Source: Streptomyces sp. ADI96-02
Lineage (GTDB): Bacteria; Actinomycetota; Actinomycetes; Streptomycetales; Streptomycetaceae
Direction of reading: 5' to 3'
Length of the DNA stretch: 32,634 nucleotides
Assembly: GCF_003846185.1 (NCBI RefSeq)
Contig: NZ_ML123034.1
Span: 2,524,062 to 2,556,695, forward strand
Below are positions 1 through 8,308 of the stretch, in pieces. Both the position numbers and the translations under genes were made by a program. The notes below the pieces were generated by a model. It saw nothing but the letters and a program-made list of their open reading frames with translations. It was not told the origin of the DNA and did not search any database. Position 1 is the first letter of the stretch. Each line of letters begins with the position of its first letter.

Positions 1-17
1 TCGCGCTGTGTCCGGGT

Positions 18-34
18 GCGCCGCTGCGCGGCGC
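18..34. terminator. Hairpin downstream of the BI-1-like gene
   Basis: A perfect 7-bp stem with a 3-base loop (GCGCCGC, TGC, GCGGCGC) lies 15 bases beyond the stop codon of the minus-strand membrane protein gene at 49-936. There is no T-run, as is usual for Streptomyces terminators. It is short and lies at the window edge, so this is a moderate call. Confidence 0.45.
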
Positions 35-48
35 TCCCTCAGGGGCGG

Positions 49-936
49 TCAGTCGTCCCCGTTGAGGATGGAGAACAGGCGCAGCATCTCCAGGTAGATC
101 CACACCAGGGTCAGGGTGAGGCCGAAGGCGGCCAGCCAGGACTCCTCGCGCGGAGCGCCGAACGCGATGCCGTCCTCGACCTGCTTGAAGTCGAGAGCGA
201 GGAAGCACGCGCCGAGGATGATGCCGATGACGCCGAACAGGATGCCGAGGCCGCCGCTGCGGAAGCCCAGGCCGTCACCGCCGCCGAAGACGGTGAACAG
301 CAGGTTGACCATCATCAGGAGCACGAAGCCCAGGGTGGCGGCCATCACAAAGCCGTAGAACCGGCGGGTGACGCGGATCCAGCGCATCTTGTACGCGACG
401 AGCACACCGGCGAAGACGCACATGGTGCCCATCACCGCCTGCATCACGGTGCCGGGGCTGATGTAGGTGCTGACCGCGCTGGAGATCACTCCGAGGAACA
501 CGCCCTCGAAGGCCGCGTAGGCGAGGATCAGCGCCGGGACGGGCTTGCTCTTGAACGCCTGCACCATCGACAGCACGAAGGCGATCAGCGCGGCGCCGAT
601 CGCGATCCCGTAGGACTTGCCGAGGTTGGCCTCGTCGACCGGCAGGAGGGCCCACGACAGGGCGGCGGTGAGCACCACGGTGCCCAGCGTCATCCCGGTC
701 CGGGTGACCACGTCGTCGATCGTCATCGCGCCGGAGCGCGCGGGCGCCTGCGGTGCGCCCTGCTGGACGTCCTGCTGCGCGTAGGGGTTGGTGGCGTACG
801 GGTTGGCGGCGGTGCCCTGCGCGTACGGGTTCGCTCCCGCCACGGGGGCCCCGGCCTGCGGCGCCGCGTTGAAGCCCGCGTAGCCGTTGTCGCGGCTGAA
901 CCCCCGTCGCGAGAAGACCGGGTTGCTGCTCCTCAT
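49..936 (-). CDS. Bax inhibitor-1/YccA family membrane protein
   Basis: The 295-residue protein has a cytosolic N-terminal tail of about 70 residues rich in Ala, Gln, Pro and repeated NPYA units. About seven hydrophobic segments follow, running from roughly residue 75 to the C-terminus. The order and spacing of the segments, and a late acidic stretch (LALDFKQVEDG), fit the BI-1/YccA family, whose members are membrane proteins linked to ion leak and stress; the role in actinomycetes is unclear. The start is the ATG at 936 because a strong GGAGGAG lies just upstream at 941-947; an earlier in-frame start at 975 has no such site. The gene lies downstream of bldA on the same strand, 213 bases away, so read-through from the tRNA promoter is possible. 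Family call firm, function unknown. Confidence 0.9.
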   Translation of the reverse strand: MRSSNPVFSRRGFSRDNGYAGFNAAPQAGAPVAGANPYAQGTAANPYATNPYAQQDVQQGAPQAPARSGAMTIDDVVTRTGMTLGTVVLTAALSWALLPVDEANLGKSYGIAIGAALIAFVLSMVQAFKSKPVPALILAYAAFEGVFLGVISSAVSTYISPGTVMQAVMGTMCVFAGVLVAYKMRWIRVTRRFYGFVMAATLGFVLLMMVNLLFTVFGGGDGLGFRSGGLGILFGVIGIILGACFLALDFKQVEDGIAFGAPREESWLAAFGLTLTLVWIYLEMLRLFSILNGDD

Positions 937-949
937 TTCACTCCTCCAT

Positions 950-966
950 GGCCACACTGCGTGGCC
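950..966 (-). other. Small hairpin next to the BI-1 ribosome binding site
   Basis: GGCCAC and GTGGCC flank a 5-base loop three bases upstream of the GGAGGAG Shine-Dalgarno sequence of the 49-936 gene. It could affect access to that site, but a 6-bp GC-rich stem can arise by chance in this genome. Confidence 0.25.
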
Positions 967-1149
967 TTGCCACAAGAGTAATGGGTAGGCAAAAGAATCA
1001 CCCTAGTGCCAGGGGAGGATCTTTCCGGCGCTCCCTCGGGGTTCCGCGGAGAAGTCCGCCCGGACGGAGGCGGTCGGCCTGCCGGGACGGCGCGCCCCCC
1101 ACACGGTCCGTCCGGGTCACCTTGCGGTCACTCTCCGTGCTGTGCGCAG

Positions 1150-1232
1150 TGCCCGGAGCCGGACTCGAACCGGCACGCCCCCGAGGGGCAGCGAGGTTTA
1201 AGCTCGCCGTGTCTACGTTCCACCATCCGGGC
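1150..1232 (-). tRNA. bldA: tRNA-Leu, anticodon UAA (bldA, reads UUA)
   Basis: On the minus strand the sequence folds as a class II tRNA. The acceptor stem is GCCCGGA with TCCGGGC and discriminator A. The anticodon stem is GCGAG/CTCGC with loop CTTAAAC, giving anticodon TAA in DNA. The long variable arm has stem GCCCC/GGGGC, and the T arm is GCCGG-TTCGAGT-CCGGC. The CCA end is not encoded. In Streptomyces the only tRNA able to read UUA efficiently is the bldA product; UUA codons are rare there and concentrated in developmental and secondary-metabolism genes, so this tRNA acts as a developmental control. The anticodon, which decides the identity, is read directly from the sequence. The name rests on established knowledge of this tRNA. 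Confidence 0.97.
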
Positions 1233-1775
1233 GTGATGCGCGGCTCCGCGTTGGCAACTGACCCTATCGGGGGGGCATCCCCCGATCAGCGGAACGGTGG
1301 CGCGATGTTGTCTTATTTTATTGACCGCTTGAGGGGTCGTCAGCACATTTTCGGCCCCATACCGTATGCCCCTGCCGGATCCGGGGCATCCGGGGCGTTC
1401 GCCGGGATTGACGGAAAGTCGCCGCACTCGCACGGCCCAACGCGCCAGGTCCGCGCCATGCCTCGCCAGGGCGTCCGCCACCCTCGGCCGCCGCTGCCCT
1501 CCGACGCGGGCCCGGCCTCGTCCCCCGGGGCCCGCGAGGCCGGCCGAACCCTCTCCGTCCACCGGTCACTCTGCGTGAGCGGGCCGGGTGCGTACGGGGT
1601 GCCCCCGGGCACGCGGATCAGGGTCGAAGTCATACCCAGGGAGGACCGCCCGACCCCGTCGATGCGACTCAGGGCTGCCCGAGAACGGGCATCGGGGGTG
1701 ACGCCCCGGCCGGAACCGGCCGCGAGGATGGAGAGGTCCCCAGGAAACCGCACCACCCGAGCCAGGAGTGTCCCT
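1233..1775. other. Gene-free stretch between bldA and the first ABC operon
   Basis: No reading frame here has both good codon bias and a ribosome binding site. It must hold the bldA promoter on the minus strand and the promoter of the ABC operon on the plus strand. Visible structure is the inverted repeat at 1266-1286, a short AT-rich patch near 1307-1324, and a strong hairpin at 1505-1536 with 9-bp GC-rich arms and a 14-base loop. I could not assign a promoter for the ABC operon. Confidence 0.6.
1261..1286 (-). promoter_or_regulatory. Putative bldA promoter -10 and overlapping inverted repeat
   Basis: On the minus strand TAGGGT (1266-1261) fits the Streptomyces vegetative -10 pattern TAGRRT and lies 28 bases before the mature tRNA 5' end, a reasonable leader length. 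An inverted repeat (ATCGGGGG and CCCCCGAT, 1266-1286) abuts it and would fill the spacer region. I see no good -35 hexamer at 16-19 bases, so the promoter call is tentative. The repeat itself is clear. Confidence 0.35.
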
Positions 1776-2549
1776 GTGACCACCACCCACACCGTTCACC
1801 GCGCCGCCACCGCGGTGGCCGCCCGCGCCACCGAGCTGTCGAAGGTCTACGGCGAGGGTGAGACGCAGGTCGTCGCCCTGGACCGGGTGACCGTGGACTT
1901 CCCGCAGGGCGAGTTCACGGCGATCATGGGCCCCTCCGGTTCGGGCAAGTCGACGCTGATGCACTGCGTCGCCGGTCTCGACAGCTTCAGCAGCGGTTCG
2001 GTGCGCATCGGCGACACGGAGCTGTCCACGCTGAAGGACCGGCAGCTGACGCAGTTGCGGCGGGACAAGATCGGCTTCATCTTCCAGGCTTTCAACCTGC
2101 TGCCCACGCTCACCGCGCTGGAGAACATCACGCTGCCGATGGACATCGCGGGCCGCAAGCCCGACGCAGCCTGGCTCCAGCGGGTGATCGACATGGTGGG
2201 CCTCTCCGACCGGCTGAAGCACCGCCCCACCGAGCTCTCCGGCGGCCAGCAGCAGCGCGTGGCCGTGGCCCGCGCCCTGGCGTCGCGGCCCGAGATCATC
2301 TTCGGCGACGAGCCGACCGGGAACCTGGACTCCCGCTCCGGCGCGGAGGTCCTCGGCTTCCTGCGGAACTCGGTGCGGGAGCTGGGGCAGACCGTGGTGA
2401 TGGTGACCCACGACCCGGTCGCCGCCTCGTACGCGGACCGGGTGATCTTCCTCGCGGACGGCGCGGTCGTCGACCAGATGATCAACCCGACCGCCGACGG
2501 AGTCCTGGACCGGATGAAGGCCTTCGACGCCAAGGGCCGCACCAGCTGA
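1776..2549 (+). CDS. ABC transporter ATP-binding protein, LolD/MacB type
   Basis: This 257-residue nucleotide-binding protein powers the permease encoded next. It has Walker A GPSGSGKST (residues 52-60), Q-loop FQAFNLLP (103-110), signature LSGGQQQR (154-161), Walker B IIFGDE (174-179) and the switch histidine in VTHDP. FQAFNLLPTLTALENI and the length are typical of the LolD/MacB/FtsE-like branch. The start is the GTG at 1776, preceded by AGGAG at 1764-1768 with a 7-base gap; the open frame upstream to 948 lacks coding character. The permease start is 86 bases downstream, so the two are probably one operon. A close paralogue lies at 29746-30534. The transported substrate is unknown; such systems commonly move lipids, lipoproteins or peptides, or act mechanically on cell-wall enzymes. 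Confidence 0.95.
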   Translation: MTTTHTVHRAATAVAARATELSKVYGEGETQVVALDRVTVDFPQGEFTAIMGPSGSGKSTLMHCVAGLDSFSSGSVRIGDTELSTLKDRQLTQLRRDKIGFIFQAFNLLPTLTALENITLPMDIAGRKPDAAWLQRVIDMVGLSDRLKHRPTELSGGQQQRVAVARALASRPEIIFGDEPTGNLDSRSGAEVLGFLRNSVRELGQTVVMVTHDPVAASYADRVIFLADGAVVDQMINPTADGVLDRMKAFDAKGRTS

Positions 2550-2635
2550 CGCCCGCCCGCTGACGCCCCGGCCCGAGGCCCCTCGCGGCGCCGCGTCCCC
2601 GTAACCCTTCCGGAACCCATCCCAGGACACCAGAC

Positions 2636-5170
2636 ATGCTCCGTACCGCCCTGCGCAATGTGCTCGCGCACAAGGCCAGGCTGCTGATGACCGTGCTCGC
2701 CGTCATGCTCGGCGTAGCGTTCGTCTCCGGCACCCTCGTCTTCACCGACACCCTCGGCAACGCCTTCCGCAACCTGTCGGCCAAGAGCTACGACGACGTC
2801 GCCGTCGCCGTCTCGACGCAAGCCGACCCCCGCGCGGAGAAGGTCGCCGGAGTCGACGACGCCACTCTGGAGAGGTTCCGCGCCCTGGACGGCGTGGCGT
2901 CGGCCACCGGGCGGGTCTCCGGCTTCGCCGGCGTCGCCGACCCGGACGGCAAGCTCATCGGCGACGGCTGGTCCAACACCGGAGGCAACTTCGCCCCCGG
3001 CAAGGACGGCGAGGACGCCGCGTACGACTTCACCAAGGGCTCGGGCCCGGTGAAGGACGACCAGGTCGCGCTGGACGAGGAGACCGCGCGCAGGGGCGAG
3101 TACCGCGTCGGCGAACCGGTGCGGGTGGCCACCAACGGGCCGGTGAAGGAGTACACCCTCTCCGGCGTCTTCACCACCGAGGACGGCGCGGTCAACGCGG
3201 GCGGCAGTCTCGTGCTGTTCGACACCGCCGCGGCCCAGCGGCTCTTCCTGCGGCCCGGCGTCTTCCAGAGCGCGACCGTGGCCGCGGCGCCCGGCGCCTC
3301 CGACCAGAAGCTCCTGGACGCGATCGAGCCGCTGCTGCCGAAGGACGCCACCGCGCAGACCGGCAAGGCCCTCGCCGAGGAGCAGGCCGTGCAGATCGAG
3401 AAGGGGCTCAGCGACCTCAACTGGATGCTGCTGGCCTTCGCGGGCATCGCGCTGTTCGTCGGCATCTTCCTGATCGCCAACACCTTCACCATGCTGGTCG
3501 CCCAGCGCACCAGGGAGCTGGCCCTGATGCGGGCCGTCGGGGCCTCCCGCCGCCAGGTCAAGCGCTCCGTGCTCGTCGAGGCGGCCGTGGTCGGGACCGT
3601 CGCCTCCGTCATCGGCTTCGCCCTCGGCGTCGGCCTGGCGACCGCGCTGCGCTCGGGGATGGGCCTCCTCGGCGGCAAGATCCCGGCGGGGCCGCTGATC
3701 GTCTCGCCGGTCGCGGTCGGCGCCGCCTTCGGCGTGGGCGTCCTGATCACCGTGCTGGCCGCCTGGCTGCCCGCCCGCCGGGCCTCGAAGATCGCCCCGG
3801 TGGCGGCGATGAGCAGCGTGCACGCCGTGGCCTCCACCAAGTCCCTGGTCGTACGGAACTCGATCGGCGGCGTGATCACCCTGCTCGGCGCGGCCGGGAT
3901 CGTCGGCGGCGCGGCCATCGGGGAGACGAACGGCCGACTCCTGGTCGCGGGCGGCGCGTTCCTCGCCCTGATCGGCGTCATCGTGCTGATCCCGCTGCTC
4001 TCCCGTCCGGTGATCGCCCTCGTCCGGCCGCTGCTGACGAAGCTGTTCGGCGTCTCGGGCAAGCTGGCCTCGCAGAACGCGGTCCGCAACCCGCGGCGCA
4101 CGGGGGCCACCGCCTCCGCACTGGCGATCGGGCTGACCCTGGTCACCAGCATCTCGGTGCTCGGCGTCACCCTCGGCCAGGCCGTCGACCGGATGACCAC
4201 GGACAACATCAAGGCCGACTACATGGTCTCGATGGCCGGCGGCGGCTCCCTCGACCCCTCGGCGCTCGACGCCCTGTCCCGGGCCGACGGCGTCACCGCC
4301 CTCTCCCCGCAGCAGCCCGCCTGGCTGGACATCGACGGGGACAGCCACGCGGCCTCCGCCGTCACCCCGGGCGACTTCGAGAAGGTCTTCTCGCTGAAGA
4401 CGGTCTCCGGCTCGCTCGGCTCGCTGAAGGACGGGCAGATCGCCATCGGCTCCGAGACCGCGCGGTCCAACGGCTGGAAGACCGGCGACGTGCTCCCGGT
4501 GAAGTTCGACGACGGGAAGAAGGACGAGCTGAAGGTCGGCGCGCTCTTCGAGCAGAACGACTTCCTCTCGCCGGTCGTCATGCCGAAGGACCTGGCCGAC
4601 GCCCACAGCCCCTCCGCCCGCCCCGAGATCCGCGAGATCTGGATCAAGACGGACGGCGGTGCGAGCGAGGCCAACGAGAAGTCCGTCGTCAACGCGCTCG
4701 GCGACAACCCGGCGATGAGCGTCATGGACCAGCAGGACATCCGCGACCTGTTCGGCGGCTTCGTGAACACCGCGCTGAACATCATGTACGGGCTGCTCGC
4801 CATGGCCCTGCTGATCGCGGTCCTCGGCGTCGTCAACACCCTCGCGATGTCGGTGTTCGAGCGGCAGCAGGAGATCGGCATGCTCCGGGCGATCGGCCTG
4901 GACCGGCGCAAGGTCAAGCGCATGATCCGCCTGGAGGCCGTCGTCATCTCGGTCTTCGGCGCGGTGATCGGGGTCGGCCTCGGTGTCTTCCTGGGCTGGG
5001 CGATCGGGCAGACCCTGGCCGCCGACGTCCCGGGCTACGCCCTGGTCATCCCGTGGGACCGGCTGGGGATCTTCCTGGTGCTGGCCGGCCTGGTGGGCGT
5101 CCTCGCCGCGCTGTGGCCCGCCCGCAGCGCCGCGAAGCTCAACATGCTGACGGCGATCAAGACCGAGTAG
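2636..5170 (+). CDS. ABC transporter permease with two FtsX domains
   Basis: This 844-residue membrane protein partners the ATPase at 1776-2549. It opens with an N-terminal membrane anchor (about residues 15-37) and a large extracellular MacB-type periplasmic-core-like region to about residue 260. A first FtsX block follows (membrane segments near 261-287, 306-332 and 360-385), then central helices (407-512), a second extracellular domain, and a second FtsX block (717-741, 766-788, 810-835). This duplicated layout of about ten segments is common in actinobacterial ABC-3 permeases. The ATG at 2636 has a weak AGGA at 2624-2627. The gene ends 18 bases before a perfect palindromic terminator. Substrate unknown; extrusion or mechanotransmission across the membrane is the family role. 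Confidence 0.93.
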   Translation: MLRTALRNVLAHKARLLMTVLAVMLGVAFVSGTLVFTDTLGNAFRNLSAKSYDDVAVAVSTQADPRAEKVAGVDDATLERFRALDGVASATGRVSGFAGVADPDGKLIGDGWSNTGGNFAPGKDGEDAAYDFTKGSGPVKDDQVALDEETARRGEYRVGEPVRVATNGPVKEYTLSGVFTTEDGAVNAGGSLVLFDTAAAQRLFLRPGVFQSATVAAAPGASDQKLLDAIEPLLPKDATAQTGKALAEEQAVQIEKGLSDLNWMLLAFAGIALFVGIFLIANTFTMLVAQRTRELALMRAVGASRRQVKRSVLVEAAVVGTVASVIGFALGVGLATALRSGMGLLGGKIPAGPLIVSPVAVGAAFGVGVLITVLAAWLPARRASKIAPVAAMSSVHAVASTKSLVVRNSIGGVITLLGAAGIVGGAAIGETNGRLLVAGGAFLALIGVIVLIPLLSRPVIALVRPLLTKLFGVSGKLASQNAVRNPRRTGATASALAIGLTLVTSISVLGVTLGQAVDRMTTDNIKADYMVSMAGGGSLDPSALDALSRADGVTALSPQQPAWLDIDGDSHAASAVTPGDFEKVFSLKTVSGSLGSLKDGQIAIGSETARSNGWKTGDVLPVKFDDGKKDELKVGALFEQNDFLSPVVMPKDLADAHSPSARPEIREIWIKTDGGASEANEKSVVNALGDNPAMSVMDQQDIRDLFGGFVNTALNIMYGLLAMALLIAVLGVVNTLAMSVFERQQEIGMLRAIGLDRRKVKRMIRLEAVVISVFGAVIGVGLGVFLGWAIGQTLAADVPGYALVIPWDRLGIFLVLAGLVGVLAALWPARSAAKLNMLTAIKTE

Positions 5171-5188
5171 CCGGCGGTACGGGGACAG

Positions 5189-5238
5189 CGAAGGGGGTGT
5201 GCGCCCCGCTCGGCCGAGCGGGGCGCACACCCCCTTCG
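5189..5238. terminator. Perfect 50-bp palindrome, bidirectional terminator
   Basis: Arms of 25 bp (5189-5213 and 5214-5238) are perfectly complementary with no spacer. The palindrome lies between the plus-strand permease stop (5170) and the minus-strand cfa stop (5253), so it can end both convergent transcripts. In RNA the innermost bases would open to make the loop. Confidence 0.9.
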
Positions 5239-5252
5239 TCGTGCCGGTGGCG

Positions 5253-6557
5253 TCAGCCGCCCGCGGGCTCCGTCCAGGTGCGGGCGCGCAGCGGCATCCG
5301 CGCGGCGCCGGAGTCCAGCGGGCGCACGGCGAGGATCTGGTTGACGCCGATCCGGTTGTGCTCGAAGGAGAGGGCGGAGGCGGCCATGTACAGCCGCCAG
5401 ACCCGCGCCCTGCCCGGCGAGGTGGCGCGTACCGCGCGGTCCCAGTGCCGCTCCAGGTTGGCCACCCAGCGGCGCAGGGTCAGCGCGTAGTGCTCGCGGA
5501 TGGCCTCGACGTCGCGGGCCTCGAAGCCGGCCTCCTCCAGGATGGACAGGGTGCGGCCGACCGGCGCGAGTTCGCCGTCGGGGAAGACGTAGGCGTCGAT
5601 GAACTCGTCGATGCGGTAGGCGTCCTCGTCCTTCTCGGGACGGCGGGCGATCTGGTGGTTCAGCAGCCGCCCGCCGGGCTTCAGGAGGGCGTGGAGGGCG
5701 TCGGCGTACTCGCGGTAGCGCACCGAGCCGACGTGCTCGGCCATGCCGATGGAGGAGACGGCGTCGTACGGGCCGTCGCGGACGTCGCGGTAGTCTTGGA
5801 CCCGGATCTCGATCCGGTCCGTCAGGCCCTCCTCGGCGATGCGCTTCCGGGCGAAGGCGGCCTGCTCCTGGGAGAGGGTGACGCCGGTGACCCGTACGCC
5901 GTAGGCGCGGGCCGCGTGGATGGCCAGGGAGCCCCAGCCGCAGCCGACGTCCAGGAGGCGCTGGTCCGGCTTCAGGGCGAGCTTGCGGCAGACCAGGTCG
6001 AGCTTGTCGCGCTGGGCGTCCTCCAGCGTTCCGCCGTCCTCCCAGTAGGCGCAGGAGTAGACCATGGAGGGGCCGAGGACCAGGGCGTAGAAGTCGTTGC
6101 CCACGTCGTAGTGGTGGCTGATCGCCTCCTTGTCCCGCCGCCTGGTGTGCAGCGGGCCGCTGCGGCGCCGGACCTCCTCGGCCGGCGGGCGGGGCGCGGG
6201 CCAGGGGCCGGCGAGTTCGACGAGGCCGCGGGCGAAGGCCCTGACCCGCGGGTCGCGGACCGGACGGACCGGGTCCTTGGCGTCGGCCCCGCGCTCCCAG
6301 AGCAGCCCGGCCAGGCGGTCGAGCACGTCGTACAGGTCGCCCTCGACGTCGATCTCGCCGGCCACCCAGGCGCGGACCAGGCCCAGCTCGCCCGGCTTCC
6401 ACAGGAGTCTTCGCAGGGCGCGGCGGTGGCGGATCACGAGGACGGGCCCGTCGGGCGGCCCGGACTCGCTCCCGTCCCAGCCCCGGATGCGGACGGGTAG
6501 CGGTTCTCCGAGCAACGCTTCGGCGAGAGCGGTCAGCCGCGATGCGGCGTCTGCCAT
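5253..6557 (-). CDS. cfa: Cyclopropane-fatty-acyl-phospholipid synthase (SAM-dependent)
   Basis: The enzyme adds a methylene group from S-adenosylmethionine across the double bond of an unsaturated acyl chain in a membrane phospholipid. The 434-residue protein has the family substrate-side motif HHYDVGNDFY (148-157) and the SAM-binding motif LLDVGCGWGSL (201-211). Further family features are the GVTLSQEQ segment and a conserved C-terminal region on the heme-free mycolic/cyclopropane methyltransferase fold. The start is the ATG at 6557 with an excellent GGAGGT at 6565-6570 and a 7-base gap. A long upstream extension of the frame overlaps the next gene antisense and is not coding. The N-terminal part (about 1-130) is the usual actinobacterial extension. 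It shares a terminator with the convergent permease. Its substrate in this organism is inferred only from the family. Confidence 0.93.
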   Translation of the reverse strand: MADAASRLTALAEALLGEPLPVRIRGWDGSESGPPDGPVLVIRHRRALRRLLWKPGELGLVRAWVAGEIDVEGDLYDVLDRLAGLLWERGADAKDPVRPVRDPRVRAFARGLVELAGPWPAPRPPAEEVRRRSGPLHTRRRDKEAISHHYDVGNDFYALVLGPSMVYSCAYWEDGGTLEDAQRDKLDLVCRKLALKPDQRLLDVGCGWGSLAIHAARAYGVRVTGVTLSQEQAAFARKRIAEEGLTDRIEIRVQDYRDVRDGPYDAVSSIGMAEHVGSVRYREYADALHALLKPGGRLLNHQIARRPEKDEDAYRIDEFIDAYVFPDGELAPVGRTLSILEEAGFEARDVEAIREHYALTLRRWVANLERHWDRAVRATSPGRARVWRLYMAASALSFEHNRIGVNQILAVRPLDSGAARMPLRARTWTEPAGG

Positions 6558-6871
6558 GGCGCACACCTCCGTGATGTGTTTCCCCAACATGTCAAACCTG
6601 CACGAACATGCCCACAACCGACAGCAGCACCCCGTGCCGCTGTGAGGTCCACGTGCGTCAACTCTTCCCGAACGCCCGGTCATCCCGCTACCGGGCAAGG
6701 ATTCGGCCAAATCAGTGCATGCGCCATCTACATGTGCGGGAACAGGCCCGTACCGCCCGCGAGGCGTCCCGGGCGGGCAAGCGGCGAATACGCCGAAGGG
6801 GCCGTCCGCACCACGGATGGCGGACGGCCCCTTCGGGTCGGGCGGAACGCTCCGGCGAACCGGAGCCCGGA
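6558..6871 (-). other. Intergenic leader of cfa
   Basis: This 314-bp gap contains the cfa Shine-Dalgarno (6565-6570) and the ndh terminator (6793-6836). I see no further gene. The composition is less GC-rich than the flanks around 6576-6760, as expected for a promoter, but I could not fix -35 and -10 boxes. Confidence 0.6.
6793..6836 (-). terminator. Terminator of ndh
   Basis: A perfect 17-bp stem (6793-6809 with 6820-6836) and a 10-base loop start 36 bases beyond the ndh stop codon at 6872. It separates ndh from cfa, so the two are probably not one transcript. Confidence 0.88.
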
Positions 6872-8257
6872 CTAGGAGGCCTTGGCCTTCTCGCCCTCGG
6901 CCTTGACGGCGGCCGGAGCCGGGGCCGGCTTGGCGGCCTCGTAGAACTCCTCGCGCGGCGTCTCCATGGCGCCGAGCGAGACGACCTCGCGCTTGAGGAA
7001 CATCGCCAGCGTCCAGTCGGCGAAGATCCGGATCTTGCGGTTCCACGTCGGCATCGCCATGCCGTGGTAGCCGCGGTGCATGTACCAGGCGAGACGGCCC
7101 TTGAGCGTGATCTTCACCTTGCCCATGACGATCATCGCGACGCCCTTGTGCAGGCCGAGACCGGCGACCGCACCCTTGTTGGCGTGGCTGTACTCCTTCT
7201 GCGGGAAGCCCCGCATGCCGGAGATCACGTTGTCGCCGAGGACCTTGGCCTGGCGCAGCGCGTGCTGGGCGTTGGGCGGGCACCAGGCGTTCGGGTTGCC
7301 GGCGCGGCGGCCGACCATGTCCGGCACCTGGGCGTTGTCGCCCGCGGCCCAGATGTAGTCGGTGCCCTGCACCTGGAGCTTCTCGGAGGTGTCCACGTGG
7401 CCGCGGGGGCCGAGCGGCAGGCCGAAGCGGGCCAGCGCCGGGTTCGGCTTCACACCGGCGGTCCACACGATGGTGCTGGAGTCGACCTCCAGGCCGTTCT
7501 TGAGCACCACGTGGCCGTCGACGCAGGAGTCCATCGAGGTGGAGAGGTAGATCTCCACGCCCCGGCTCTCCAGGTGCTCCTTGCCGTACGCGCCCAGCTT
7601 CGGGCCGACCTCGGGCAGGATCTTGTCGGCGGCGTCGACGAGGATGAAGCGCATGTCCTCGCGCTTGACGTTCGTGTAGTACTTGGCCGCGTCGCGGGCC
7701 ATGTCCTCGACCTCGCCGATGGTCTCCGCACCGGCGAACCCGCCGCCCACGAAGACGAACGTGAGCGCCTTGCGGCGGACGTCCTCGTCGGTCGTGGAGT
7801 CGGCCTTGTCCAGCTGCTCCAGGACGTGGTTGCGCAGCCCGATGGACTCCTCGATGCCCTTCATGCCGATGCCCTGCTCGGCGAGGCCGGGGATCGGGAA
7901 GGTACGGGAGACCGCGCCCATCGCGATGACCAGGTAGTCGAAGGGCAGCTCATAGGCCTCGCCGACGAGCGGCGCGACCGTGGCGACCTTGCGGTCCTGG
8001 TCGATGGTCGTGACCCGACCGGTCAGAACCTCTGCCTTGGGCAGCACGCGTCGCAGCGGGACGACGACATGCCGAGGCGAGATGCTGCCGGCAGCAGCTT
8101 CGGGGAGGAAGGGCTGGTACGTCATGTACGAGCGCGGGTCGACGACCGTGACGGTCGCCTCTCCGTACCGCATCTTCTTCAGAATGCGACGAGCTGCGTA
8201 CAGGCCTACGTACCCACCGCCTACAACGAGGATCCTGGGACGCTCCGTGGTGCTCAT
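6872..8257 (-). CDS. ndh: Type II NADH dehydrogenase (NDH-2), non-proton-pumping
   Basis: This single-subunit flavoprotein passes electrons from NADH to the quinone pool at the inner face of the membrane without pumping protons. The 461-residue protein has an N-terminal FAD dinucleotide fold (ILVVGGGYVGLY, residues 9-20) and a second NADH-binding fold (FVFVGGGFAGAE, 167-178). The ATG-type motif WTAGV and the AAGDNAQVPD FAD-contact segment are also present. The C-terminal region contains the amphipathic membrane-binding part, and the last 20 residues are Ala, Pro and Lys rich. The start is the ATG at 8257 because homology-like sequence begins there (MSTTERPRILVV); the Shine-Dalgarno is weak (GGTGG, 13 bases away). 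Two Rex-like operators lie upstream, suggesting redox control by the NADH/NAD+ ratio. Confidence 0.95.
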   Translation of the reverse strand: MSTTERPRILVVGGGYVGLYAARRILKKMRYGEATVTVVDPRSYMTYQPFLPEAAAGSISPRHVVVPLRRVLPKAEVLTGRVTTIDQDRKVATVAPLVGEAYELPFDYLVIAMGAVSRTFPIPGLAEQGIGMKGIEESIGLRNHVLEQLDKADSTTDEDVRRKALTFVFVGGGFAGAETIGEVEDMARDAAKYYTNVKREDMRFILVDAADKILPEVGPKLGAYGKEHLESRGVEIYLSTSMDSCVDGHVVLKNGLEVDSSTIVWTAGVKPNPALARFGLPLGPRGHVDTSEKLQVQGTDYIWAAGDNAQVPDMVGRRAGNPNAWCPPNAQHALRQAKVLGDNVISGMRGFPQKEYSHANKGAVAGLGLHKGVAMIVMGKVKITLKGRLAWYMHRGYHGMAMPTWNRKIRIFADWTLAMFLKREVVSLGAMETPREEFYEAAKPAPAPAAVKAEGEKAKAS

Positions 8258-8292
8258 GCCATCGAGTATCCACCCCGCCCCGAGGGGGTGCT

Positions 8293-8308
8293 CGTGAGCC
8301 CCTTCACA
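8293..8308. promoter_or_regulatory. Candidate Rex operator proximal to ndh
   Basis: CGTGAGCCCCTTCACA matches 10 of the 12 half-site bases of the Rex consensus TGTGAA-N4-TTCACA; the downstream half is perfect. It lies 36-51 bases upstream of the ndh start codon, where a repressor could block transcription. Rex is the NADH-sensing repressor of respiratory genes in Streptomyces. Binding is inferred. Confidence 0.55.

Noticed and set aside
1150..1232. bldA as an integration site with an element attached
   Set aside because: I looked for a second copy of the tRNA 3' end, an integrase or phage-like genes and found none; both sides carry ordinary chromosomal genes.
1847..5230. A 1,127-codon open frame on the minus strand opposite the first ABC operon
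   Set aside because: It is antisense to clear ABC ATPase and permease genes, its translation is low-complexity Arg, Asp, Gly and Ala, and it arises from the high GC of the codon third position.
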